From Saccopteryx bilineata (taxonomy: Eukaryota > Chordata > Mammalia > Chiroptera > Emballonuridae): a DNA stretch of 64,000 bases. This document shows positions 1 to 11,296 of the stretch, piece by piece (the stretch's first letter is position 1; every line of letters begins with the position of its first letter). The DNA lies in NCBI RefSeq assembly GCF_036850765.1, contig NC_089492.1:180064106-180128105 (forward strand), given 5' to 3'. Below the pieces are notes generated by a model, which saw only the letters and a program-made list of their open reading frames with translations, was not told the origin of the DNA and did not search any database. Both the position numbers and the translations under genes were made by a program.

Positions 1-160
1 ACACACAAAAATACTATTAATTCCCTTCTGTTCTTTTCCTTATAGGTCTGGCAAAAGTCACTCTATTTTTAATACAGCTTTTTCTCTTCTTTCTATCCTT
101 CAGGAAGTTAGAAAGTAAGTTTGGTCTTGGTACAGCGGTTTAAAAATATTGCAAGCATTT

Positions 161-599
161 AAAAATATTTGGCTTCGGCCCTGGCCGGTTGGCTCAGCGG
201 TAGAGCGTCGGCCTAGCGTGCGGAGGACCCGGGTTCGATTCCCGGCCAGGGCACATAGGAGAAGCGCCCATTTGCTTCTCCACCCCTCCGCCGCGCCTTC
301 CTCTCTGTCTCTCTCTTCCCCTCCCGCAGCCAAGGCTCCATTGGAGCAAAGATGGCCCGGGCGCTGGGGATGGCTCTGTGGCCTCTGCCCCAGGCGCTAG
401 AGTGGCTCTGGTCGCAACATGGCAACACCCAGGAGGGTCGCAACATGGCGACGCCCAGGATGGGCAGAGCGTCGCCCCCTGGTGGGCGTGCCGGGTGGAT
501 CCCGGTCGGGCGCATGCGGGAGTCTGTCTGACTGTCTCTCCCTGTTTCCAGCTTCAGAAAAATGCAAAAAAAAAAAAAAAAAAAAAAATATTTGGCTTC
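161..599 (+). mobile_element. SINE-A, full length and young
   Basis: tRNA-headed SINE with an A-box-like stretch (ggctcagcggtagagcg) and a B box (ggttcgattcc, about 232-242), a GC-rich body and a long A tail ending near 588. A perfect 16-base TSD, aaaaatatttggcttc, flanks it at 161-176 and 584-599. The perfect duplication and intact B box suggest recent insertion. The body carries two adjacent modules starting gtcgcaacatgg. Several open frames cross this copy on both strands; they are SINE sequence, not genes. Confidence 0.93.
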
Positions 600-2090
600 A
601 TTTTTGGTAACTAATAAAAGTACACAGTGTTTTAGCCCTAGATGTTGATCAAACATTTTGAGGATATTTAAAGGAAAGTATTTATGTTCAAGGATGAGAA
701 ATATTTGGTCTTAACAGGAACACTTCAAAGGTCTTAAAGGAAGGTTATTTTCAGAGTATCCTTATCTGTTCCAAAAGGATTGAATAAATTAGCCCATTCT
801 TTAACTTTCCACTAGTTATTTTTATTTCAGCTATTTCCTTAGGTATAATATTTAGTTTATCTTTAAGTTTAACTTTATTACTAATTTATTGTACTAAAGT
901 AAGTAAGACACTGAAACCATAGCTTTCCCAGGTGTTTACTAAAAGCATGGGAATTTGGACCTTGGTCACTGAATCTTGGGTTGTAGTAATGGGCAGGTAC
1001 TTATTAGAGTAAAAGGAAACACCCAGATCTATTTCCTTTAGACCAAGTGGCAGGATTTAGTGAATGTTGCCAAAAAACCCATATCAAGTGGGTGGGTTGA
1101 GGCCAGAGGGGTATCTCATCCCCCTGCAGGGCAGTATTATAGCATACCTTTACTTTTGGCTAGAGCACCGCTTCTGACTCAGACCTCTGAGCACCAGTGG
1201 CATGTCCCTAGAAGACCTGAAGTTGGGCTTAGAGCCTTGTTTGTTTCCTTTCAAGTTTATGTTCTAGACTGATTAGTGAAATCTCAAAGTCCATACGGCT
1301 GGAACTCAATCTTTCATCTTGTGAACACAGACTACACCTGAAACCAAAATGAACAGCCTACTCTGGAATAAATGCTTTGATTTCAAAAGCCTCAGTATTT
1401 TTAAACATTTCCCCAAGAGTCTTTGATGGCAGAAAGATTGGATGGGAGACCTGCTTCAATACTTTGCTGATTTTCTCCAGTAGAATTTCCACAGAAGTTA
1501 AGACAAGATGCTTTTCTTTTGCTTGTTGGAAACAATGTCCATTTCCCTGGGTCTGGAATATAATGGAGAAGGGGGAGGATGTTCCTCCATTGATAATCTT
1601 AGAATATCTAAAAATAAAAAGACAAATTAAGCGCTAAAGGTCCGGGGCATTTAGTTTCAGGGTATGATACTCAGGTAACAATTCTAAACTGAACTTGTCT
1701 TATCCCAATACACCAATAAAATGAATGAAAAATAAAAGCCCCGGGTCTATATTAGTCACAAAGCAAAAAAATAATCTCAGTCACTGTCAAGTGCTGCTCA
1801 TAATTTGGCAATGAATGTGACTGGGTTTTTCTGAGAAATAGGAATAGTTTGATGGATAGACTCCTGGAGTCAAGAGCCACAAGAAGAAAACTTCCATTCA
1901 GCCAAACGGCTCTGTACTGCTTTCATCCAAAACACTGTTTCTCTTCTCATCTCCATGTATTAACTCTTACTATCCCAGCACTTGAATGCTTTCACTTAAA
2001 ACCTTGGGCTGTTGATGCCTTCCTCATGTTTCATTGTCCACTCAAAGCCAACTCCTTTATGAGTCCCTTCCAGGCTTACGTTACTTCTCT
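600..2090. other. No recognised feature
   Basis: AT-rich single-copy-looking DNA. Short open frames at 1060-1272, 1377-1637 and 1849-2175 have no recognisable domain and no convincing splice context. Confidence 0.6.
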
Positions 2091-2094
2091 TTCT

Positions 2095-2190
2095 TTTTGG
2101 CTTTTGTATCTCAGGGTACTTCGATGTTTCTTTGCACTGATATTATTAGTAAGCTTGTTTTATCCATTCTATTAGATTGTAAACTCCTGG
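2095..2190 (+). mobile_element. L2 3'-end fragment (possible)
   Basis: The run attgtaaactcctggaga and the flanking text resemble the L2 3' UTR. The copy is old, short and diverged, with no duplication visible. Confidence 0.4.
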
Positions 2191-2246
2191 AGAAAATAAA
2201 TGTGTCTATATGTATATCTTATTAATACATGTTAACAGTAATGTAT

Positions 2247-2268
2247 ATTATTATTATTATTATTATAG
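2247..2268. repeat. (TTA)n microsatellite
   Basis: About seven uninterrupted ATT/TTA units. Confidence 0.9.
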
Positions 2269-2269
2269 C

Positions 2270-5150
2270 TATTTGAATCTCCCTTGCCTGTTATAGTCTC
2301 TGACCATAATGGATGTCAAGATGTAAGTGGATATTAATTCAATAAACAAAGCACCAATGCCTGGCATGGGGAAAGACCCAACTATAGAAATGTTCATTCC
2401 GTTTTCCTCTAAGAATGCAATTTCTTGGACATCACTCATGTAATCAAGATGTCAACAGCTTCATTGTGCCCTGCCTTCCAGAGATCTGATAAACTTGACT
2501 AAATCTAATTCTATGGCCTGAGATAGCCCTTTCCTGAAATGCTTTGGTTGCACAGAAATGCAAACCAAAGTAAATAAAATCAAAACATTTTCCAGTTGCT
2601 AAATTTTAGATGTAATTTTTTATTGATTTCAATATGTTTCCCTCTCCATTGCTATGATAAGGTTAACCCTCTTATTCTTATTTGGAAAATTTAGGCTGTA
2701 TATTTTTTATATTTCCAAATGTTTTCTTCATCTCTACTGTCCGCATGGATATCTTTTCTAAAAGACATTTGTTTGACCATGTGCTTCACGATGACAAGAT
2801 TTTCTTGAATGAATAAATGAATAAGTAAATATTTGTTCCCCAAGCATGAATCAGCTATCATTTTAGAAATTTCAATTCAATTCATCACCTCAAATCAGTT
2901 GTAATTTTTATAGTCCAGTAGAAGAATAAGAAGCTGATGGAGTGACAGCTCAGGGGTCAGGGTTGGTAGGAGACGTTGTGCTAGAGGAGTGCTCTGGGTC
3001 ACTATTACTAGCCAAACATATACACTTTGAGCTGCAGGGAAGATAGGACAGCCATCAAGCTGAAATGTTTAATTCAAATCAAAGACTTGTTCTTATCAAT
3101 TTTCAATTTAAAGAACTTAAACTTCTTCACAGTTGATATGGTAGAGAGGTGAAAGGGGGAGACTGATCTTTTAGAAAGGACAGTTCAATACTAAAATGGA
3201 AAAACCACCAAATAAACCAGTCTTTTCACTGATACAGGAACTTGTAGTCATAGTCTCACCAGGCATATCTTCCCTACCCAGTGACATTCCTGTCTCCTGT
3301 AGGTTCAAGACCAGGCCACTTCACTAATGTGAGGTTAGCATAAACTCAACCAAGTATAATTAAAATTCCACAGGAAAGCTAGGCCTCATTAACAGATAGC
3401 CACTAGAAGAGACAGGGTTGGGAGAAAGCTGTATTCAGTGGTGTCTTGTAACTGGACAAGAGTCTGAAGATGATGCACCCAGTCAAATGACCCTGAATAC
3501 CCATAAATCTCTCACTTAACAATGTATGTCTTTGTTTCTTCACATGTAACAGTATTTCTGACTGCATGCGAAAAGGGCTGTCTGGAGACTGGTGCAATGT
3601 AAAGCACTATGACAGCATGAGAGGAAAAAACAAAATTCCTTAGAACCAGCAATATCACAAGCCCATGAATCTGATGCTTTATGTTGTGCCTAACCATTTC
3701 AGCAAATGGTTATAATTAGTTATAATTCTGACTGCCAATCACCATCATCACAGAGAGTAAACACTCCATTTGAAACCCTAGAGAAACTGGATAGCCCTTT
3801 AAGGGTGAAGGGGGTTATGCTAGTTTGAGTATATATCTCGAAATTGGCAGCAAGTCAGTGGATTCTTTGGGGGGCTAATGCTCTCCTACCTTCTCCCTTT
3901 TTGCTTCTTTATAGGTTGCATAATTTCCTTCAGGTCAAATGACCTGCCCTCAGTTCAACTCATGACTTTCAGGGCTTGTCTTATATTTTCTATGGTTGAG
4001 GGGAATCTCTGAGAATCTTTACACAGCACTGGTATTTCTGTAATTGTCCTAGTCTAGGCTTCGAATCACCAAACGTGTCTCAAGAGACCTTCACCTTTGC
4101 ATGATTCCAACTCTTCAAGGTAATTCTCATGTGATTGATTCATTTGACACTATCTGACATCCACATGGCACTCTTTTTACTCTGTTATCTTGAGTATTAC
4201 TGATAGAGGGTTTGTTGCAAACATCTAACATGTCCAAAATTCTCCCATTGCATTTTCCTAGCCATTCTCATTTTGATTAATTTGAAAGAGATGCCTCAAA
4301 CTTACTGTCTGTTGCTTTTGGCTCTATTTCTATTTCTGTCTTTTATAAAGACACTAATATTTTCCTTGGACAACTCTGGTTGCTTTCATCAAAAGAAGTC
4401 TGAACGATTTCCTTGTAAATGGAAGAAGTATGCCAAGCTTCCATCTGGGTACTCTGGGCCCCAAGGTAGTTAATTACTAGCAGAGTGGCTCAGTGAAATG
4501 TATTGTTCTCATGTTTCAAAGAAGCATGTTGGGTGGTAGACACTTCCTTGAGAGGGAAGATTAAATGCTCTGAGATCCCTGAGGCCAGCACTGCTTCTGT
4601 CATCACTATAGAAAGAGAGCTTCTAACCACAAAAGACCACTGATACCTAACCAGAGTTCCAGACACAAAAGTGGGAAAACCTGGCAAAAGCATACACTTT
4701 CCAATTGCAAGTAATTAAAATCATCTTTAGGCAATTCATTTTGAAATCATCAAAATTGGTACTTGGCATCTACCTGTTAATTTTTCTCACTAACCTCAAA
4801 TCACATCAGCTGTCAAGCTCTCATCCATTCTACCAAACACAGCACACGGAAGACTCAAGGAGGTTTTTGTGCCCTCCCCTTCCTCACTCTATGTGCCCAT
4901 GGGGATAGCTCCACTAGTTCCACTCCCAGTAGGCTGTTCTGGGAAAGAGGCTGGACCAGTAGGAATCACTTTAATGATTTGGCCCCCTGAAGGTCATTTA
5001 TTTTATTTCTTTATAAAACATCTTATATTAATAATAGTTTGTTTTAAACTTATAGCAACTTAACTCCAAATATATACAATGTTCTGGATTTATAGATTTG
5101 TACAAAATTCCCTCCATTTTATAGTTTCAATGTCACAATTTATATCTTTT
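2270..5150. other. No recognised feature
   Basis: AT-rich non-coding DNA. Small open frames (for example 3403-3597 minus, 4273-4473 plus, 4490-4693 minus) show no motif, coding bias or splice structure that I can support. Confidence 0.55.
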
Positions 5151-5818
5151 TTTACATTGTATAATAAGATATTGTATTTACAGTTATTTTTAACATTTTT
5201 TTCTTTTATCCTTCAGACTAGAGTTATAAGTGATTTACACCCCCAACCTTTGCAACATTAGAATGTTCCAAATTTAATTATATATTTACTTTTACTAATG
5301 AGTTTTATACCTTGATGTTTTCCTGTTACTAATTAGTATCTTTTGTTTCTGCTTGAAGAATTCTCTTTAACAATTCTTGTAAGTCTGGTCAGCTTTTGCT
5401 TATGGAAAACTATCTTTCCTACAATTCTGAAGGACAACTTTGTGGGACAGAGTATTCTTGGTTGGCAGAATTTTTTTCTTTAAGCACTTTGAACATGTCA
5501 TGCCACTCCCTTTTGATTTGCAAAGTTGCTCCTGAAAAAAATCTGCTGATGGTTGTATTGGAGTTCCTTTGTATGTAACAAGTTCCTTATTTCTTGCTGC
5601 TTTTAAGATTCTCTCATTGTCTTTAACTTTTTACAATTTAATTATAATAAATCTTAATATGGGTCTTCTAGATTCACCTTATTTGGAATTCCCTAGATTT
5701 ATAGATCTGGATGTCTATTTCTTTCCCCAGGTTAGAAAAGATTTCAGCTATTATTTCTTTCAATAAGTATTCTCTTTCTCTCTTTTTTCTCCTTCTTGTA
5801 GGACCCCTATAATGCTTA
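5150..5818. mobile_element. Old L1-like repeat, left part
   Basis: The text around 5380-5810 (tttgtgggacagagtattct, gatctggatgtctatttctt, aggacccctataatgctta) matches my memory of a common old mammalian L1-associated repeat. It stops at 5818 and the same repeat resumes near 7135, so a Tigger element has split it. Subfamily and strand are not resolved. Confidence 0.5.
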
Positions 5819-6138
5819 TTAATCTTAACTGATTCATTTTTTACTTTCCATAATTTCAGTTACCACAGTCAATTACAGTGTGAAAATATTAAGTGGAACA
5901 TTCCAGGACTAAACAATTCAATGAACAATTTATAAATTTAAAATATGTGTCATTCTGAATAATGTGATGAACTCTAGTGTCATGCCACTCCATCTTGCCA
6001 GAATAGGAATTATCCCTTTGTCCAGTGTACCATGCTGTACACACTACCCACCTGTTAGTCACTCAGTAGCCACTTTGGTTATCAGATTGATTGTTGTGAT
6101 ATCACAGTGCTTGTGTTTGAGTAATCTTTACTTAAGAA

Positions 6139-6251
6139 TGGTGCCAATATGCAAAAGTAATGATGCTGGCAATTTCAATATGCCAAAGGGAAGCTGTAAA
6201 GTATTTCCTTTAAGTGAAAAGGTGAAAATACTTGATTTAATAGAAAAATAA
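6139..6251 (+). pseudogene. Tigger transposase N-terminal relic
   Basis: A frame within 5964-6251 contains the start of a pogo-type transposase: a basic, serine-rich N terminus followed by a helix-turn-helix-like segment (LSEKVKILDLIEK). Frame is lost after 6251, where the tRNA-half insertion region begins. A second piece in 6804-6920 (WVEDMNRKHFPIDGSVLQQK and following) is the continuation beyond the SINE-B. No catalytic DDE domain remains. Confidence 0.7.
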
Positions 6252-6275
6252 AAATAAATCATATAGTGCAGTTGG

Positions 6276-6328
6276 TAAAATCTGGAGTCAGATGCGCTAC
6301 CATTGCACCATGAGGTCCTTAAAATCTG
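6276..6328 (-). pseudogene. tRNA-Trp(CCA) 5'-half insertion
   Basis: On the minus strand, 6317 down to 6281 reads as the first ~37 nt of a tRNA-Trp: acceptor 5' strand gacctc, D arm gcaatggtagcgc, anticodon stem and loop ending ctgactccaga with anticodon CCA. It stops in the anticodon loop; no T arm or 3' acceptor follows. Direct repeats taaaatctg lie at 6276-6284 and 6320-6328. The four differences I count from the remembered tRNA are all CG to CA/TG changes. It sits inside the Tigger relic. It is not a functional tRNA gene. Confidence 0.85.
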
Positions 6329-6477
6329 ATAAAAGCAAATCTCTCTATGAAATTGTGAAGATAGAAAAAAAAATTTGTGATAGTTTTGCTGTTGTACCTC
6401 AAACTGCAAAAGTTATGTCCACAATATTTAACAAGTGCTTAGTTAATATGATAAAAAGGCATTAAATTTGTGGGTGG

Positions 6478-6800
6478 GCCTGACCAGGTGGTGGTGCAAT
6501 GGATAGAGCATCGAACTGGGATGCAGAGGACCCAGGTTCAAGACCCCGAGGTCACCAGCTTGAGCGTGGGCTCAAGCTTGAGCAAAAAGCCCACCAGCTT
6601 GGACCCAAGATCACTGGCTCGAGCAAGGGGTTACTCGGTCTGCTGAAGGCCCCTGGTCAAGGCACATATGAGAAAGCAATCAATGAACAACTAAGGTGTC
6701 GCAATGAAAAACTGATGATTAATGCTTCTTATCTCTCTTTGTTCCTGTCTGTCCCTCTCTATCCCTCTCTCTGACTCTCTTTCTGTCTCTATATAAAAAA
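6478..6800 (+). mobile_element. SINE-B in Tigger
   Basis: tRNA-headed SINE (gcctgaccaggtggtggtg head, ggttcaagacccc B-box region) with a CT-rich 3' part and short A tail. The flanks repeat: about 6466-6477 (aatttgtgggtgg type) and 6800-6813 (aaattgtgggtgg type). Tigger text continues across the insertion. Confidence 0.9.
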
Positions 6801-7134
6801 AAATTGTGGGTGGAAGACATGAACAGAAAACATTTTCCCATTGATGGCAGTGTGTTGCAACAGAAAGCACTGAACTTATATGAAGACTTTAGAAAGGGAT
6901 ACCCTGAAATGTATGACCACATTCACAAAACTTTTACTATAGTATATTGTTATGTGTTCTATTTTATTAGTAGTTATCATTCACAATCTATTACTGTACC
7001 TGATGCATAAATTAAACTTTTTTATAGGTATGTATAGAAAAATCATAATATATACAGTATTTGATACTATTTGCCACTTCAGGTATCCACTGGGGATCTT
7101 GGAATGTGGTCTTTTGGATAAGGGGAAACTATGC

Positions 7135-7600
7135 ATGTTGGTCTGCTTGAGTTCCTTAAATTTTTTTTTTTTGAGTTCCTTAAATTTTGTTCACTCTTTT
7201 TTATTCTTTTTCCTTTTTGCCCCTCAGTTGGATGAATTCCACTGCCCTGTCTTTGAGTTTGCTAATCCTTGCTTCTTTGTGGTCTAGTTTGATATTCAAC
7301 CACTCTATTGAATTTTCTAGTTCAATTATATTCCTAAGATCTCTGATTTCTGTTTGGTATTTTAAAATATTTGCTTTTTATTGTGGTTTTCACTTTGTTC
7401 ATGCATTGTTCTTCTGGCTTCAGTGAACATCTTTATGGCCATTATTTTGAAATCTCTATCAGATAAATCACTTATCTCTGTTTCATATAGGTCTGTTTCT
7501 GGAGTTTTATTTTGTTTGTTTAGGAATATATTCCTTTATTTCTTCATTTTAAAAAACTCTTTGTGCTGGTTTCTGTACATTAGATAAAACAACCACTTCT
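7135..7600. mobile_element. Old L1-like repeat, right part
   Basis: Continues the repeat interrupted at 5818: cctttttgcccctcagttgg (about 7211), ctgatttctgtttggtattt (about 7343), ggccattattttgaaatctc (about 7437). The right boundary is unclear; diffuse similarity may run on towards 8400. Confidence 0.5.
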
Positions 7601-8528
7601 CCTAATCTTGACAAGGTGGTTTCACATAAGAGATGAACCTTATCAACTAAACTCTTAGTTGTATCTCAAGCCTTTGTGATTGTTGAAGTTGCATTCTTTG
7701 TTCTTGGTGCCTACCAGTAGTTGAGAGTGTGTGAAGACCTATCAGCATCTCAAAGGGGAGGATTTCAGTCAGATGCAGATTCATTGAAACCCAGACCTTC
7801 AGACAGCAGCTGTAAAAGTATATAGTTAGTACTCATTTAAGGAGAAACTGAAAGATTAGTGTTTTTGCTTGTTTTCCTTGGGCCTGTCCCAAGTGTACAG
7901 CCATGGGAAAGAAGGGTGCTCCTGAACTGCATTTTTGTTTGCTAAAGTCCTGTAGGACTCATGAATGCAAGTTCTATCCTTTGGGCAGCAAGCACTAAAG
8001 TTGTGGCACCAGACATTTGTACAAGCTCTTTCTAGGGAGATACTATTGACTTGGACTTGGAAAGGACTAAAGGGAGAGGGCAGAGGAGGTGTCCAAAGGC
8101 CCTGCTGGTTCCCAGGGAGGATTTTGATTAAGTAGTTATAGCTTAGTGAGTTTCCTTATAGACCAGATAACAGCCTGCTTTATTGGCCACTGGTTCTAAA
8201 ACCCAATACAGAAAGGAGTCAATTCTAGAGTGTCCACCAGAGTGTCTAATTGGTTCTGGGAAGGACCATGGTATCAGATGGCTCAGAACTAACTAATCTT
8301 TTTGTCAGTGTTTCACAAAGAAGAAAAACATTTAAACCCAGGGCATACCAAAAGTAGTTTCAGAGTTAGCAGCAAACTTAGTTAACACTGATGGATGTGT
8401 ACATGCAAAATGGACTGAGACCCTTACCGAGAGGCAAAGTCTAAGTCATAGAAGACATAATTATTTTAAAGTAGTGCACAGAAAAAAATCTTTTTTTTTC
8501 TTATTTTTTTTTCTTTCTCTCAAATGTC
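7601..8528. other. No clear feature
   Basis: Possibly a diverged continuation of the L1-like repeat. T-rich near 8490-8515. No gene seen. Confidence 0.4.
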
Positions 8529-9046
8529 TCAGATGGGAATTTTTTTTTTAACAATCACTAATAATTTTTATTTTTCAATTGCAGTTAACATATAATATTA
8601 TATTAGTTCCAGTTCCAACATAGTGATTAAACATTTATATACTTTAAGAAGTGATCACCCTGCTAAAACTGGTAACTGTCTGACACCATACATAGCTATG
8701 ACAGTATTATTGACTCTATTCCTTGTATTATACTTTACATTTCCATGACTATTTTGTAACTACCCATTTGTACTCCTTAACCCCTTTCCCCTTTTTACTC
8801 ATCCCTTCAACACCCCCCCCCCACTTCTGGCAACTATCAGTTTGTTCTCTCTATTAGTTTGTTTCTGTTTTCTTTGTTCATTTACTTTGTTTTTTAGATT
8901 CCACATCTAAATAAAATCATATGGTATTTTTCTTTAGCAGTCTAATTTATTTCACTCAGCACAAATACCTTCTAGCTTTATCCATGTTGTTGCAAATGGC
9001 AAGATTTCATTCTTTTTTATGGCTGAGTCATATTGTCAGATGGGAA
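8529..9046 (-). mobile_element. 5'-truncated L1 3' end with TSD
   Basis: Minus-strand L1 3' end: poly-T at 8540-8550 followed by L1 3' UTR-like text (cagttaacatataatattat) and ending in ttttttatggctgagtcata. An 11-base duplication, tcagatgggaa, flanks it at 8529-8539 and 9036-9046. A C9-10 run at 8812-8821 lies inside. Confidence 0.85.
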
Positions 9047-10068
9047 GTTTTCGATTTGTTCCAAAAATATTAAAAGGAGGTGTTCCTTTTTTTCCCCTGA
9101 GGAAATAAAATCCTGAGATTTAAATTTGCATCTTTGGACTCACTTGGTTTTGCTTAATTATATCAATAATGGACCAGGACTAAGATATAAAGAATGATGC
9201 AGTAGGATTCTATAACCATTAAAAGGTTGGATCCCAATATATTAATGTAAAATGGCCTAATGCCATTTTACACCAGGAAGCATAGTGATGATATTGATGG
9301 CTGCCTCTCTGGAGCAGGTGTTGAACATGCATCTTCAAATAGTAGTTGCTACTAAAGTAAATGACGACTTTAACTTAAATCAAGAATATTCTTGGAACAA
9401 CCTCTTTTCCAGTTTGCCGTCCTCATTCCTTAACTTGCTTTATGTGTGTAAGGCTGGAAACAATCCCATTTCTGAGGATCGTTTGTTTCCCCAAGGGATC
9501 GGATATATGCCAGTTCAGTATGGTATGGAAAAGCCATAATAGGACTGGGCCTTTACTAGCACTTTAATAATACATTTTTTCCCAGTTCAGTTCAGTGACT
9601 TCTAGGTGGTGGTAAAGATTCCAACCAGTTTTTATAACCAGAATGAAGAGCTTGTCCTCAAATTGCTCTATAGCATCTTAAAGAATTAACTGGCAGGACT
9701 CAGATGAAGTAGATTTTTGTGTGTGTGTGTGGTTTCAGTATCACCATTTTCCCCCTGATTCTCACTAAAAGGTGTATTGTTGCATGTGTCAAGGAGATCT
9801 GAAAGCTAAGCATGCAATGGAGAGCAAGGCGTAGAAAATGCTTATTTCTGTTTAGATCTCACTTGAAGATTTAGGGTAACACATTTCAAATCCAAGTTTT
9901 AATCTGTTAATGGTGAAAAACCATAATTTCCTGTTTTTAATGAAAAGATATTTGGTCATCAACTCCAATTAACTGGGCATCAGTTTGATGAGTGAAGGAA
10001 AAAAGTATATGGTAGATTTCTTTCAGAATATGCTGTTTTAAAGAAAGAAAGAAATAAAGAAAGAAAGA
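9047..10068. other. No recognised gene
   Basis: Non-coding. Contains a short (GT)n at 9719-9732 and a GAAA-rich stretch at 10040-10068 abutting a SINE. The frame at 9285-9539 has no recognisable domain. Confidence 0.55.
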
Positions 10069-10396
10069 GCCTGACCAGGTGGTGGCGCAGTGGATAGAGC
10101 ACCGGACTGGGATGCGGAAGGACCCAGGTTCGAGACCCCGAGCTCGCCAGCTTGAGCGCGGGCTCATCTGGCTTGAGCAAAGAGCTCACCAGCTTGGACC
10201 CAAGGTCGCTGGCTCCAGCAGTGGGTTACTCGGTCTGCTGAAGGCCCGCGGTCAAGGCACATGTGAGAAAGCAATCAATGAACAACTAAGAAGTCGCAAC
10301 GCGCAACGAGAAACTGATGATTGATGCTTCTCATCTCTCTCCGTTTCTGTCTGTCTGTCCCTGTCTATCTCTGCCTCTGTAAAAAAAAAAAAAAAA
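10069..10396 (+). mobile_element. SINE-B
   Basis: Well preserved copy (gcctgaccaggtggtggcgc head, ggttcgagaccc B box, A tail 10381-10396). It inserted beside a GAAA-rich tract, which hides the duplication. A second A-run and GA-run follow at 10418-10452. Confidence 0.9.
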
Positions 10397-10844
10397 GAAA
10401 CAACTATGAATTGATAAAAAAAAAAAAAAAAAAAGAAAGAGAGAGAGAGAAATGCTTAAGAAGCATTTCTCAAGCTCAAAAAAATGTTTTGCAGAGAACA
10501 GGTGACATTTGTAGTGCACAAAAACTGTGTCCCAATTTGTACTTCAACTTCAGTTTAGGAAAGAAGTACACGTGATAAGCCTGTCTTTCTGGAGCTCAGC
10601 TTGTCCCAGGCATCAGTTTCCAGCACAAGCTCTAATACATTGCCAATAGCTCCAGGTTATTTTTCACATTCATCTCTTACTTGGTGGTATGAGTAACTGG
10701 ACTCTGAATAGCATGTTTTACTGTGTCTTAAGCTATCTACTGGGAAGGGCCTGGCCCAGGGCTTTTGGTAAAGACTCTAGTTCACCTCAGGAATTAGGAC
10801 AATGAACACCCTACACTGACTCCCAAACTTTACCTGCTATTCTT

Positions 10845-11296
10845 TTTTTTTTTAAATAAATAAATTTTTATTTTAGTGGGGTGACATCAATAAATCAGGG
10901 TACATATATTCAAAGAAAACATGTCCAGGTTATCTTGTCATTTAGTTCTGTTGCATACCCATCACCCAAAGAGAGATTGTCCTCTGTCACCTTCTATCTA
11001 GTTTTCTTTGTGCCCCTCCCCCTTCCCTTCTCCCTTCTTCTCTCCCCCCACGCCCCGTAACCACCACACTCTTGTCCATGTCTCTTAGTCTCGTTTTTAT
11101 GTCCCACCAATGTATGGAATCCTGCAGTTCTTGTTTTTTTTTTTCTGATTTACTTATTTCACTCCATATAATGTTATCAAGATTCTACCATTTTGTTGTA
11201 AGTGATCTGATGTCATCATTTCTTCTAGCTGAATAGTATACCATGGTGTATATGTGCCTCATCTTCTTTATCTAGTCTTCTATTTTTTTTACAGTG
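10845..11296 (-). mobile_element. L1 3' end (3' part of the chimera)
   Basis: T-rich start, then atttttattttagtggggtg and further text as in other L1 3' ends of this window (compare 28925). It ends near ccatggtgtatatgtgcctc and ctagtcttct. No duplication of its own is found near 11296; the matching duplication is at 13779. Confidence 0.8.

Larger units (their letters stand above)
5819..7134 (+). mobile_element. Tigger (pogo-type) DNA transposon, internally deleted
   Basis: Between the two halves of an L1-like repeat lies sequence resembling the Tigger2/MER2 group: a 5' end with tttcagttaccacagtcaat (about 5857), a run reading as the start of a DNA-binding transposase (6139-6250 plus, beginning near MVPICKSNDAGNFN), and a 3' end with tccactggggatcttgga (about 7087). 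The transposase is not intact: the frame stops at 6251, and sequence after about 6900 jumps to the 3' UTR, so the DDE catalytic core is deleted. It has been hit by a SINE-B (6478-6800) and by a tRNA-Trp half (6285-6319). The outer ends are worn; the TA target is inferred from L1 continuity. Confidence 0.8.

Noticed and set aside
177..260. tRNA gene in the head of SINE-A (and at similar places in other SINEs)
   Set aside because: The A and B boxes belong to the tRNA-derived SINE head and continue into the SINE body; not an independent tRNA.
149..656. Overlapping frames of 60-147 codons on both strands
   Set aside because: They are translations of a SINE-A; the same peptides (for example SAHLLLHP, WKRDP-type runs) recur at every SINE-A copy in the window.
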